Below are positions 1 to 7,132 of a stretch of DNA of 14,317 nucleotides, piece by piece (positions within the stretch are counted from its first letter, which is position 1; each line of letters begins with the position of its first letter). This DNA comes from Bacteroidota bacterium (GTDB lineage: Bacteria; Bacteroidota; Bacteroidia; Bacteroidales; UBA10428): assembly GCA_017860375.1 (NCBI GenBank), contig JAGDMB010000023.1, positions 1 to 14,317 of the forward strand, read 5' to 3'. Below the pieces are notes generated by a model. It was not told where the DNA came from and searched no databases. It was given only the letters and a program-made list of their open reading frames with translations. A program made the position numbers and the translations under genes.

Positions 1-1
1 T

Positions 2-412
2 CAGTACATGAAAAGATCAGGCATACACGTGTTGCGCGATCAGGTTGTGATCGTGGATGGCCGGATGGCGATCATAGGCCGCGATGACCTGACCAACAGC
101 CACAGAAAACCACTGGATTCACTGGTTGCAGGATTGAATTCCGGCCTTGTCAGGATTGTTCTTGATCACCAGCCCGCAGCGCTTGGAGAATCAGTTGCAA
201 ACGATATCGATCTGCATATTTCCGGTCATACGCATGACGGACAGGTTTTTCCTTTCAATCACATTGTTACCAGGATATTTGAACTGGGCTACGGATACCG
301 GAAAACCGGAAATACGCATTTCTATGTTTCCTCGGGATTAGGCCTGTGGGGAGCACCATTACGGATTGGCACCCAGTCGGAAATTGTCTCTATCCGGCTC
401 AGGTCTGAGTAA
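2..412 (+). CDS. Calcineurin-like metallophosphoesterase, C-terminal part
   Basis: The frame is already open at the window edge, so the gene starts upstream and only about 136 C-terminal residues are visible. They carry the two late metal-binding blocks of the calcineurin-like phosphoesterase fold: LDHQP and then SGHTHDGQ, followed by GLGLWGAPLRIG near the end. This order is typical of the YkuE/YaeI-like branch, whose full members have an N-terminal membrane segment and a di-metal site that hydrolyses phosphoesters. The N-terminal metal ligands and any membrane anchor lie outside the window, so substrate and location cannot be judged. The usual GHTHGGQ block reads GHTHDGQ here. The gene ends at a TAA and is followed by a 195-bp AT-rich gap before the helicase gene. 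Confidence 0.9.
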   Translation, partial: QYMKRSGIHVLRDQVVIVDGRMAIIGRDDLTNSHRKPLDSLVAGLNSGLVRIVLDHQPAALGESVANDIDLHISGHTHDGQVFPFNHIVTRIFELGYGYRKTGNTHFYVSSGLGLWGAPLRIGTQSEIVSIRLRSE

Positions 413-460
413 ATAAAAAACAAAACGATACGAGAATTACCTAACTACCAAATAAATTCT

Positions 461-468
461 TACCTTTG
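461..468 (+). promoter_or_regulatory. Candidate Bacteroidota -7 box upstream of the helicase gene
   Basis: TACCTTTG matches the Bacteroidota -7 consensus TAnnTTTG exactly. The upstream -33 position at the usual 20-bp distance (437-440, TTAC) is poor. Transcription from here would give an AT-rich leader of about 130 nt before the helicase start codon. A second, weaker box (TTAATTTG, 577-584, seven of eight positions) would give a leader of under 20 nt. Which one is used cannot be told from sequence. Confidence 0.5.
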
Positions 469-607
469 CCCCCCTGTTAAAAAAATGAGTTTATACGAAA
501 TTCAGATTATTTTTTAATTTATTAATCCATTTAATTTTATCTCTGGTACCTTCTAAAATCCGCTTTCCGGTTGGTTTTAATTTGGATCACCGGAAAAAGG
601 AGAAACA

Positions 608-2296
608 ATGAATACATTTTTGGAAATGGGACTCGCTCCCGAATTGTTACGTGCAGTCAGTGAACTGGGTTTTAACAACCCTACGCCGGTTCAGCAAAAG
701 GCGATACCGGTAATTTTAAATACAAAAAATGATTTGGTTGTCCTGGCACAGACCGGAACCGGCAAAACGGCCGCTTTTGGTCTGCCCGTCCTTCAGCTTG
801 GCGAGGCATTTGCACCCAGGTTACAGACCCTCGTGCTTTGTCCCACCCGTGAATTGTGTATGCAGATCACGGAAGAATTCAACAAATACGCCCGTTTTAT
901 GGAGGGATTTAAAATCGTCCCTGTATACGGAGGCGCCAGCATGCAAAATCAGATAAGGGCCTTGAAAAGCCATTGTCAGGTTGTGGTAGGAACGCCGGGT
1001 CGGATACTGGACCTGATTCAGCGGAAGGTGCTGGATCTTTCAGCGATCCGCTGGATGATTCTCGATGAGGCCGATGAGATGCTGAATATGGGATTTAAAG
1101 AAGATCTTGATACCATTCTGGCGGAGACACCGAATGAAAAACGGACCTTGCTTTTTTCCGCCACTATGCCAGTGGAGGTTGCCCGGATTGCCAGCAAGTA
1201 TATGAATTCCCCGGAGGAAATATCCGTGGGACAGCGCAATTCAGGTGCCGATAATGTAAGCCACGAATATTATGTGGTTCATGCAAAGGACAGGTATACC
1301 GCACTGAAACGCATCGTGGATATCCATCCTTCGGTATACGGTATCGTATTTTGCCGAACCCGTATCGAAACCAAAGAGGTTGCCGACAGGCTTATGCAGG
1401 ATGGTTATAATGCCGATGCGCTTCACGGAGACCTTTCGCAGGCACAGCGGGATTATGTGATGAACCGGTTCCGGAATAAAAGCCTGCAGTTGCTGGTGGC
1501 CACTGATGTGGCGGCAAGGGGAATTGATGTCCATGATCTTACACACATCATCAACTATAACCTGCCGGATGATCCCGAGATTTATCTTCACCGCACCGGA
1601 AGAACGGGCAGGGCGGGTAAGAATGGAATTGCGATATCCCTGATCCATACCCGGGAATCGGGACGGATTAAGGATATTGAAAGAATGATAAAGAAGAACC
1701 TTGACAGAAAAAAGGTGCCCGGCGGAAAGGAAATATGCGAAACGCAATTGCTGAACATGGTGGATAAGGTGGAAAACACCGTGGTGGACAACGAACATAT
1801 TGAAAAATATTTACCGGCGATAATGGAGAAGCTGGCCAGGCTTGACCGCGAAGAACTGATCAAACATTTTATTTCGTTTGAATTTAACCGTTTTCTGGAA
1901 TATTATAAGGATGCCCCTGATCTGAACGTAAATCAGGGTGACAAACATATGCCGTCAAAGCAGTCCCGGCCTGATAGTTTTGCCCGGCTTCATATCAACC
2001 TGGGTGCAAAACAGAATCTGACAGCCGGTTCCCTGATGTCCCTCATCAACCGAAATTGCAACGGTAACCGGATCGTGTTCGGAAAAATTGAGATCCTGCG
2101 GAAGTTTTCGTTTTTTGAAATTGAAGAATCGCGGATGAAGAACCTGCTGGCAGGCATGAACAATGTCCTTTTCGATGGGATTCCCGTGAAGGTCGAAATC
2201 TCCTCGCCAACGGCTCCCGATTATGCTTTCAAAAAAAACGAAAAGAAAAAGGAATACAGGAAGGGGAATCACAAAAATAACAGGAAAAGGAAATAG
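608..2296 (+). CDS. deaD: DEAD-box ATP-dependent RNA helicase with DbpA-type C-terminal RNA-binding domain
   Basis: This is a 562-residue cytoplasmic RNA helicase that unwinds short RNA duplexes using ATP. The helicase motifs appear in order: Q motif around residues 22-34 (FNNPTPVQQKAIP), motif I AQTGTGKT (47-54), PTREL (79-83), TPGR (129-132), DEAD (153-156), SAT (184-186) and HRTGRTGR (328-335). After a linker with an acidic/helical stretch, residues about 457-533 resemble the DbpA RRM-like domain, followed by a very basic tail (541-562). This layout is that of DeaD/CsdA-DbpA family proteins, which act in ribosome assembly and cold adaptation; that role is inferred from the family. A good Shine-Dalgarno (AGGAG, 598-602, 5 nt before ATG) supports the start and is unusual here, since most genes in this window lack one. 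The gene appears to be a single transcription unit, convergent with the lipoprotein gene. Confidence 0.95.
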   Translation: MNTFLEMGLAPELLRAVSELGFNNPTPVQQKAIPVILNTKNDLVVLAQTGTGKTAAFGLPVLQLGEAFAPRLQTLVLCPTRELCMQITEEFNKYARFMEGFKIVPVYGGASMQNQIRALKSHCQVVVGTPGRILDLIQRKVLDLSAIRWMILDEADEMLNMGFKEDLDTILAETPNEKRTLLFSATMPVEVARIASKYMNSPEEISVGQRNSGADNVSHEYYVVHAKDRYTALKRIVDIHPSVYGIVFCRTRIETKEVADRLMQDGYNADALHGDLSQAQRDYVMNRFRNKSLQLLVATDVAARGIDVHDLTHIINYNLPDDPEIYLHRTGRTGRAGKNGIAISLIHTRESGRIKDIERMIKKNLDRKKVPGGKEICETQLLNMVDKVENTVVDNEHIEKYLPAIMEKLARLDREELIKHFISFEFNRFLEYYKDAPDLNVNQGDKHMPSKQSRPDSFARLHINLGAKQNLTAGSLMSLINRNCNGNRIVFGKIEILRKFSFFEIEESRMKNLLAGMNNVLFDGIPVKVEISSPTAPDYAFKKNEKKKEYRKGNHKNNRKRK

Positions 2297-2376
2297 CGAC
2301 GGAAATCAAAGATCTTAGAGCAAAGAACAAAGTCTAAGGCAAAAAGCAAAACAACCGAACACCGCTCACAGATTCA

Positions 2377-2444
2377 GACTCTGCCAAGAGCTGCGGACGC
2401 TGGCAGGTTTGACTCTGCCAGGATTTGCGGACGCTGGCAGGTTT
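2377..2444. repeat. Two tandem 34-bp hairpin-forming repeats between convergent genes
   Basis: Two head-to-tail copies (2377-2410 and 2411-2444) differ at only 3 of 34 positions. Each begins GACTCTGCCA and ends ACGCTGGCAGGTTT, so CTGCCA and TGGCAG in one unit can pair. Across the junction, CTGGCAG (2400-2406) and CTGCCAG (2415-2421) form a perfect 7-bp stem with an 8-nt loop. The array sits between the 3' ends of two convergent genes, where RNA hairpins could end or stabilise both transcripts. The region just before it (2310-2360) is A-rich low-complexity sequence. The function is inferred from position and symmetry only. Confidence 0.8.
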
Positions 2445-2464
2445 GACCGATTACCGATCACTTC

Positions 2465-3151
2465 TTACTCCAGATACCTTCCCAGCAACTGGATCATCTG
2501 TTCGCGGGTAAGCTCCTGATAATTGGCCGGCACGGTAAAGCGGGCATCGTTTTTTAAATCGGCTACATACTTGTCTGCCGTAAAACGCATCCGGAAATAA
2601 TACATGTTCAGTTCAAATTCCATCAGCACTCCCTCGATCTTCTTATAGGGATTGGTGGAGTTTACATTGCGGATATCAATGTCGTTGGTGTAATAAACAG
2701 AGTAGGAATAGTCGGAACCCGGAAAGGTGATATTGGCTTTCCTGCAGGTAAAGCCGAGGATTTCCTTTGTTTCGTCCGTGCGGTGCACGATCATGTTGTC
2801 CATCGGATCATAACAGCACATGGGTTCTCCTCTTTTGCCCGTATAAAGAAAGGCATATTTGGGAATCTTAAGCAGGGTAGAGCATTTCTTTGTCCTGAAA
2901 TAGGATATACTGTTGAGTTTGTATATCCCCATAAATCCTTCCATAATATTGATGGCTGAGTCCTGGTTAAAGACAAGCTTCATCCGGTGGGGAAGCAGGT
3001 CAACCAGTTTTCGGTGTGCCGAATCGGTTTCATAGGTAATGCGGTATTCAAGGCGGCCCTGGGTTATTTCCGGTTTCTCAGTTTTTTTTCGGCATCCCGT
3101 CGCAATCAGGAGACTTATAAGGCAAACGATCAAAGTTCTTGTCATGTACAA
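2465..3151 (-). CDS. Putative lipoprotein of unknown function
   Basis: This encodes a 228-residue protein with a short basic N-terminus, a hydrophobic core and a lipobox-like end, IATGC, with Cys at residue 20, so it is probably exported and lipid-anchored. The residues after the Cys are RKKTEK rather than acidic, so there is no obvious Bacteroidota surface-export signal and a periplasm-facing position is more likely. The mature part is mostly beta-strand-like with many aromatic residues. It loosely recalls the DUF4412/GLPGLI-type small exported proteins of this phylum (ITYETDSAHRK early, CRKAN and YSVYYTND in the middle), but I do not recognise the family with certainty. A second Met at residue 3 (codon 3143-3145) is an equally possible start. 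No function can be assigned. It is convergent with the helicase gene and divergent from the OTCase gene. Confidence 0.75.
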   Translation of the reverse strand: MYMTRTLIVCLISLLIATGCRKKTEKPEITQGRLEYRITYETDSAHRKLVDLLPHRMKLVFNQDSAINIMEGFMGIYKLNSISYFRTKKCSTLLKIPKYAFLYTGKRGEPMCCYDPMDNMIVHRTDETKEILGFTCRKANITFPGSDYSYSVYYTNDIDIRNVNSTNPYKKIEGVLMEFELNMYYFRMRFTADKYVADLKNDARFTVPANYQELTREQMIQLLGRYLE

Positions 3152-3378
3152 TTCTTATGCAGGTTCATTATCCATTGTAAAAGGACATTTACGCAACCGG
3201 TGTAAAAGGGTTCAATTCTTTTGTCCGACGTATCGTTTGATGAATTTAACAAAAAAAAACCAATGACCAATGAAATTTTCTAATTAAGCATGTGGAATGC
3301 ATTTGGCTTCCCTTTCTTCCGGAGGGCGGAATCACCAATAGAAGCTGTATGTATAAATATTCAAAGTGATAAAAATCA
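3152..3378. other. Intergenic region between divergent genes
   Basis: This stretch belongs to the 335-bp gap between the lipoprotein gene and the OTCase gene. It is AT-rich, with a run of A around 3250. I see no convincing minus-strand promoter for the lipoprotein gene, no RNA gene, and no ORF with protein-like composition. Confidence 0.5.
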
Positions 3379-3410
3379 TTTGGTCACCCGTAAAACTTTA
3401 TTTATTTTTG
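3379..3410 (+). promoter_or_regulatory. Bacteroidota-type promoter of the OTCase gene
   Basis: TTTG (3379-3382), a 20-bp spacer and TATTTTTG (3403-3410) match both boxes of the Bacteroidota housekeeping promoter. Transcription should start a few bases downstream, near 3416, leaving a leader of about 70 nt that is almost entirely A/T. No operator-like palindrome (for example an ARG box) was obvious. Confidence 0.8.
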
Positions 3411-3486
3411 TAATTATTGATAACCGATTGATTGAATGGAGAAGCCATTTTTTATTTTTATTTAATTACTAATTATATTTATACAA

Positions 3487-4488
3487 ATGAGTTTTAATAT
3501 CAGGAACCGGAATTTTTTAAAATTGCTTGATTTTACCCCGGAAGAAATAAAGTATCTGCTGGATCTGTCATTTGGTTTGAAGCAGGCCAAATACGCCGGT
3601 ACTGAACAACCCCGGCTGAAAGGCAAAAATATTGCCCTGATTTTCGAGAAATCGTCTACCCGCACGCGTTGTGCCTTTGAAGTTGCCGCGCACGATCAGG
3701 GTGCCACGGTTACTTACCTCGATCCGGTGAGTTCCCAGATAGGCCACAAAGAATCGGTAAAGGATACTGCCAGGGTGCTGGGAAGGATGTTTGACGGTAT
3801 CGAATACAGGGGGTACGGACAGGAAATCGTCGAGACGCTTGCACAATATTCCGGTGTTCCGGTATGGAACGGCCTGACCAATGAATTTCATCCTACCCAG
3901 GTATTGGCAGACCTGATGACCATGATGGAACATTGCGATAAACCCCTGAACCGCATAAAATTCTGCTACCTGGGGGATGCCCGTAATAATATGGGCAATT
4001 CACTGATGGTAGGGTGTGCCAAAATGGGCATCGATTTCAGGGCTGCCGCTCCGGCGCAATGCCAGCCTGCAAAAGAACTGATAAAGACCTGTGAGGAGAT
4101 TGCGGAAAAAACGGGTGCAAGGATCACCGTTACGGAAAATCTGGAAAAAGCGGTCAGGGATGCCGATTTCCTGTATACCGATGTCTGGGTGTCGATGGGC
4201 GAGCCTTCATCGGTATGGGAGGAAAGGATTAAACTTTTACGACCTTATCAGGTGAATAAAAAGGTACTGGAACTTACGGACAATCCAAAGGTAAAATTTC
4301 TCCATTGTCTTCCGGCCTTTCATAACCGCGAAACAAAACTGGGAGAAGAAATATTTCAGAAATTCGGCCTTGAATCCATGGAGGTCACCGATGAAGTGTT
4401 TGAATCACCGGCCTCCATTGTGTTCGATCAGGCTGAAAACCGTGTGCATACCATCAAGGCTGTGATGGTTGCTACCCTGGGGGAATAG
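3487..4488 (+). CDS. argF: Ornithine carbamoyltransferase
   Basis: This 333-residue cytoplasmic enzyme transfers the carbamoyl group from carbamoyl phosphate to ornithine, giving citrulline (arginine synthesis, or the reverse in arginine breakdown). Carbamoyl-phosphate motifs are SSTRTR (56-61) and HPTQ (135-138). The ornithine-binding DVWVSMG (232-238) and the catalytic HCLPAFH (273-279) are both canonical, and SQIGHKES lies at 83-90. These motifs and the length match E. coli ArgF/ArcB-type enzymes. They do not fit the N-acetyl- or N-succinylornithine transcarbamylases known from Xanthomonas and Bacteroides fragilis, whose motifs differ. No other arginine gene lies in the window, so biosynthetic (argF) and catabolic (arcB) roles cannot be separated; argF is a default name. 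The upstream promoter fits the ATG at 3487. Confidence 0.95.
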   Translation: MSFNIRNRNFLKLLDFTPEEIKYLLDLSFGLKQAKYAGTEQPRLKGKNIALIFEKSSTRTRCAFEVAAHDQGATVTYLDPVSSQIGHKESVKDTARVLGRMFDGIEYRGYGQEIVETLAQYSGVPVWNGLTNEFHPTQVLADLMTMMEHCDKPLNRIKFCYLGDARNNMGNSLMVGCAKMGIDFRAAAPAQCQPAKELIKTCEEIAEKTGARITVTENLEKAVRDADFLYTDVWVSMGEPSSVWEERIKLLRPYQVNKKVLELTDNPKVKFLHCLPAFHNRETKLGEEIFQKFGLESMEVTDEVFESPASIVFDQAENRVHTIKAVMVATLGE

Positions 4489-4530
4489 AACTTCCCCATT
4501 AAAAACACAGCCCGGTTTAAGGATTTTTTA

Positions 4531-4553
4531 ACCGTGATGTATACCTTCACGGT
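4531..4553 (+). promoter_or_regulatory. Perfect inverted repeat between the OTCase and DUF456 genes
   Basis: ACCGTGA (4531-4537) and TCACGGT (4547-4553) are exact inverted copies separated by 9 bases. No T-run follows on the plus strand, so it is not a standard intrinsic terminator. A second weak pairing (CGGTT...AACCG) lies just upstream. The repeat covers the most upstream possible ATG (4534) of the next gene. It could be an operator or an mRNA hairpin. Confidence 0.5.
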
Positions 4554-4590
4554 GAGAATTAGGATGTCGAATTCATACGTTCAGCTTACC

Positions 4591-5070
4591 ATGGATATAT
4601 TTTTAGCTGTATTGGGAACGATCTGCATCGTAGTCGGCCTGCTGGGCAGTCTTTTGCCTGTGCTACCGGGACCGCCGATCAGTTATGCGGGTATCCTGCT
4701 GCTGCATTTTTCCAAGTATGCACAGTACAGTCCCCGTTTCTTGATCCTCTTTGGTTCGCTTACGGCCATTGTAGCGGTTCTTGATTATGTGGTACCGGTT
4801 TGGGGGACAAAAAAATTCGGTGGAAGCAAATACGGTACCTGGGGCGCGACCATAGGTGTCCTGATCGGCCTTTTCTTCGGTCCTTTTGGCATCATCGCAG
4901 GACCTTTTCTGGGTGCCGTGGTGGGAGAAATTCTGTACGGTAAGAAATCAAGCGAGGCATTCCGTGCCGGCTTTGGTTCATTCATCGGATTTGTCACCGG
5001 TACCTTAATGAAATTGGTGCTTTCTGTTATTCTGGCATTCTACTTTTTCAAGGAACTGATTGCAGCCTGA
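4591..5070 (+). CDS. DUF456 family small membrane protein
   Basis: From Met 4591 this is a 159-residue integral membrane protein starting MDIFLAVLGTICIVVG. It has the DUF456 hallmarks: a first helix ending in LPVLPGPP, a second near HFSKYAQYSPRF, glycine-rich central helices (GTWGATIGVLIGLFFGPFGI, then AGPFLGAVVGEILYG), and a last hydrophobic helix (LVLSVILAFYFF). Family function is unknown. The frame is open further upstream, with ATGs at 4534 and 4564. I prefer 4591 because it gives the usual family length and start, and because the 4534 codon sits in an inverted repeat. The ATG at 4564 remains possible. The next gene begins 26 bp downstream on the same strand, so co-transcription is likely. 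Confidence 0.85.
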   Translation: MDIFLAVLGTICIVVGLLGSLLPVLPGPPISYAGILLLHFSKYAQYSPRFLILFGSLTAIVAVLDYVVPVWGTKKFGGSKYGTWGATIGVLIGLFFGPFGIIAGPFLGAVVGEILYGKKSSEAFRAGFGSFIGFVTGTLMKLVLSVILAFYFFKELIAA

Positions 5071-5096
5071 TTACTATTTTAATACCCTGGAGTGAG

Positions 5097-5795
5097 ATGA
5101 AGATGCTTCTGTACTTTATCCTGTTGCCGTTGTTTTTGCTGCATTCTTCCGGGACTTTTGCGCAGGACACCCATTATTATCAGGGTATTTCCCAGGAAGC
5201 ATTCCGGAAGGATAAATCTTTTAACGATACCCTTGATTTTTGCACGGTTGATCTTCCGCGTTTGAATGCGCTTGTATTTTATATGACCAATGAAATCCGT
5301 GCGAAGCACAAGCTGCCTGCCCTTGAATATGCAAAAGAGCTGGAAGATGCAGCTTCCATGCATTCACGCGATATGGTCATGAAGGATTTCTTCAGCCATG
5401 AAAACCCATTCGATAAAAAAAAGAAAACTCCCAACGACAGGGCTTTGCTAACGGGTGTTCAAAATCCGTACATCGCCGAAAACATTGCGGAAGACTTTGG
5501 TTTGCAATACAAAAGCGGAAGCAATGTGTATGTTCTGGGCAAGGGCAAATTCAGCTATGAGCCGGAAGAGAAACGGATTCCTCCCAAAACCTATCTCATG
5601 CTGGCCGGGTCTTTGCTGGAACGGTGGATGAATTCCCCCGAGCACAGAAAAAATATACTTTCGCCCGATGCACTTCAGATGGGGTGTGGAACATACTTTT
5701 TCACCGACAGCCAGTTCAATGATATGCCCACCTTTATGGCAACACAAAATTTCCAGTGGTATGAAAAAATTGAACGGCTGAAGGAAAATAAATAA
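5097..5795 (+). CDS. Secreted CAP/SCP-domain protein
   Basis: This encodes a 232-residue exported protein with a signal peptide (residues 1-23, ending SGTFAQ) followed by a CAP (SCP/PR-1-like, PF00188) domain covering about 55-225. Visible conserved elements are H89 in the MHSRDM helix, FSHENP (99-104), AENIA (127-131) and WMNSPEHRKNIL (177-188). His and Glu residues of this kind form the CAP cavity. Bacterial CAP proteins are extracytoplasmic and mostly uncharacterised; some are linked to envelope or spore-coat functions, but nothing here points to a substrate. An insertion of about 30 residues between AENIA and the WMNSPEH block is longer than in minimal members. A GGAG (5089-5092) lies just before the ATG; a second in-frame ATG at 5103 would be better spaced from it. 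It probably shares a transcript with the DUF456 gene. Confidence 0.9.
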   Translation: MKMLLYFILLPLFLLHSSGTFAQDTHYYQGISQEAFRKDKSFNDTLDFCTVDLPRLNALVFYMTNEIRAKHKLPALEYAKELEDAASMHSRDMVMKDFFSHENPFDKKKKTPNDRALLTGVQNPYIAENIAEDFGLQYKSGSNVYVLGKGKFSYEPEEKRIPPKTYLMLAGSLLERWMNSPEHRKNILSPDALQMGCGTYFFTDSQFNDMPTFMATQNFQWYEKIERLKENK

Positions 5796-5814
5796 ATAAA
5801 CCGGATTATTCCGG
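5785..5814 (-). terminator. Intrinsic terminator of the RRM-protein gene, overlapping its stop codon
   Basis: On the minus strand, CCGGA/TCCGG (5801-5805 and 5810-5814) form a 5-bp GC-rich stem with a 4-nt loop. A T-rich run follows directly (TTTATTTATTTATTTT, opposite 5785-5800). The TAA stop codon of the RRM gene lies in the loop and the last sense codons form one arm. The T-run overlaps the 3' end of the convergent CAP gene. Confidence 0.7.
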
Positions 5815-6090
5815 AATCGATTCGGTTTTGATTTCTTCCTCAACCTTTTTCGTAGTGTGAGCCTTGAGAACCCGCAGATTTCTGCCGGATACCTCTTTGC
5901 CATCCAGGGTTTTGATGGCTTCCATTGCTTCTTTTTTATCGGGCATCTCTATAAAACCATAGCCTTTTGACCTGCCCGAACGCTTATCCTGCACGATCTT
6001 AACGGATTCCACCTTACCCATTACCTCGAAGATTTTCCGGATGTCATCTTCGGAGAGAGAATAGTTAATGTTGCCAACGTAAATTGTCAT
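5806..6090 (-). CDS. Small RRM-domain RNA-binding protein
   Basis: This 94-residue protein is a single RNA recognition motif with a short charged tail. RNP2 is IYVGNI (residues 3-8) and RNP1 is KGYGFIEM (42-49), with aromatic residues in the usual RNA-contacting places. The tail (about 79-94, KKVEEEIKTESIPE) is charged and probably disordered. Proteins like this are common in cyanobacteria (Rbp) and Bacteroidota (Rbp family), where they bind single-stranded RNA and influence transcript levels. The targets here are unknown. The frame extends 21 codons further upstream, but MTIYVGN is the standard start of the family and the extra residues look like translated non-coding sequence. A -7-like box (TATCTTTC on the minus strand, at 6113-6120) lies at a fitting distance, without a clear -33 box. 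Confidence 0.92.
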   Translation of the reverse strand: MTIYVGNINYSLSEDDIRKIFEVMGKVESVKIVQDKRSGRSKGYGFIEMPDKKEAMEAIKTLDGKEVSGRNLRVLKAHTTKKVEEEIKTESIPE

Positions 6091-6239
6091 GACAGTTTTG
6101 CTTAATGTGGTTGAAAGATAAAACAAGTTACAACTTAATTTTAAAAAAAGCAATTTCGATCTAATAAAATAACAATGAGATGCTTGTAATTCAATTTACC
6201 ACCCCAGGCTGTTGTCGGTATGGACAGGTTGAACCATGA

Positions 6240-6271
6240 TTTGTGAGTGTGCAGAAATGGTTGTATTTTTG
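6240..6271 (+). promoter_or_regulatory. Bacteroidota-type promoter of the beta-phosphoglucomutase gene
   Basis: TTTG (6240-6243), a 20-bp spacer and TATTTTTG (6264-6271) match the phylum consensus in full. Boxes and spacing are identical to those in front of the OTCase gene. Initiation near 6277 would leave a leader of about 48 nt. Confidence 0.8.
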
Positions 6272-6324
6272 AACCCATATTGAGTTTCAGGATAATAACA
6301 TTAACCCTATAGTGCACCATAACC

Positions 6325-6969
6325 ATGATCAGGGCAGTAATATTTGATCTCGACGGAGTCATCGTTTCTACCGATGAGTTTCATTATCAGGGCTGGCAAA
6401 GGTTAGCTGATGAAGAAGGGATTTATTTTGACCGGAAAACCAACGAACGGTTGCGGGGCGTTAGCCGGCTCGAAAGTCTTGAAATAATTCTGGAAAAAGC
6501 CGACCGAAACTACAGCAGGGAAGAAAAGGCGGAAATGGCGGAAAGGAAGAACAACTACTACCGTGATCTTTTGCATACACTTACACCGGATGATGTTTTC
6601 CCCGGGGTCATGGAAATGCTGAAAGAATTGAAAGAGAAGGGCATTAAGATTGCCATTGGGTCTTCCAGTAAAAATACTCCCTCTATCCTCCAAAAAATAG
6701 GCATGGAAAGTTCCTTTGATGCGGTATCGGACGGAAACCAGATAAAAAGAAGTAAACCCGATCCTGAAGTTTTCCTGCTGGCTGCATCGAAATTGCAGAT
6801 CCCCCCTGGCCAATGCCTTGTCGTTGAGGATGCCGATGCGGGTGTGGAAGCAGCTATTAACGCAGGGATGAAATGCCTTGCGGTTGGTTCGGCAAGTGCC
6901 AATCCGAAAGCGCATCTGCGGGCTAACAATCTGAATGAAATCACTGTGGAGCAAATCCTGAATACCTGA
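6325..6969 (+). CDS. pgmB: Beta-phosphoglucomutase (HAD superfamily)
   Basis: This 214-residue cytoplasmic enzyme interconverts beta-glucose 1-phosphate and glucose 6-phosphate. It resembles Lactococcus lactis beta-PGM throughout. Asp8 (nucleophile) and Asp10 (acid/base) lie in FDLDGV, and His20 follows in the cap linker. RLRGVSRLESL (42-52) matches the substrate-specificity loop of the cap, and SSSKN (113-117), Lys144 in SKPDP, and Glu168/Asp169 in VEDADAG complete the Mg and phosphate site. The GVSR cap motif separates beta-PGM from generic HAD phosphatases. The usual partners (maltose, trehalose or kojibiose phosphorylases) are absent from the window, so the source of beta-glucose 1-phosphate is not known. 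The gene has its own promoter and seems monocistronic. The ATG lies at the start of the hydrophobic first strand, as expected. Confidence 0.93.
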   Translation: MIRAVIFDLDGVIVSTDEFHYQGWQRLADEEGIYFDRKTNERLRGVSRLESLEIILEKADRNYSREEKAEMAERKNNYYRDLLHTLTPDDVFPGVMEMLKELKEKGIKIAIGSSSKNTPSILQKIGMESSFDAVSDGNQIKRSKPDPEVFLLAASKLQIPPGQCLVVEDADAGVEAAINAGMKCLAVGSASANPKAHLRANNLNEITVEQILNT

Positions 6970-7104
6970 ACCTTAAAAGCAGGAATAGTACACGGTTAAC
7001 GGACAATTTTCGAACCTTCCCATTTGTATACATACCGTTTATCTTCACTCATCCTGCCAGGGAGGCCTTTCGTAAAAATAATTTTCGCGTTCGGCTATTT
7101 TGGC

Positions 7105-7112
7105 TATTTTTG
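7105..7112 (+). promoter_or_regulatory. Candidate -7 box of the dedA gene
   Basis: TATTTTTG is an exact -7 box; TTTT at 7082-7085 is a three-of-four match to the -33 box at 19 bp. Initiation near 7118 gives a leader of about 15 nt to the ATG at 7133. The box overlaps the upstream TTG codon at 7100, which speaks against that codon as a start. Confidence 0.6.
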
Positions 7113-7132
7113 ACGTTTTTATTCAGAAAAGC

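Noticed and set aside
1241..1798. 185-codon open frame on the minus strand inside the helicase gene
   Set aside because: It lies opposite a clear conserved coding frame, has no recognisable domain, and its composition is that expected from the antisense of the helicase codons.
3290..3472. 60-codon plus-strand frame upstream of the OTCase gene
   Set aside because: It contains the complete OTCase promoter and has no conserved features.
6091..6153. N-terminal extension of the RRM protein to 6153
   Set aside because: The RRM family starts at MTIYVGN; the extra 21 residues look like translated AT-rich leader, and a -7-like box lies within that stretch.
6403..6954. 183-codon minus-strand frame opposite the beta-phosphoglucomutase gene
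   Set aside because: It is a shadow of the conserved HAD gene with no domain of its own.
7100..7132. TTG start of the dedA gene at 7100
   Set aside because: It overlaps the -7 box, and ATG 7133 aligns exactly with the E. coli DedA N-terminus.
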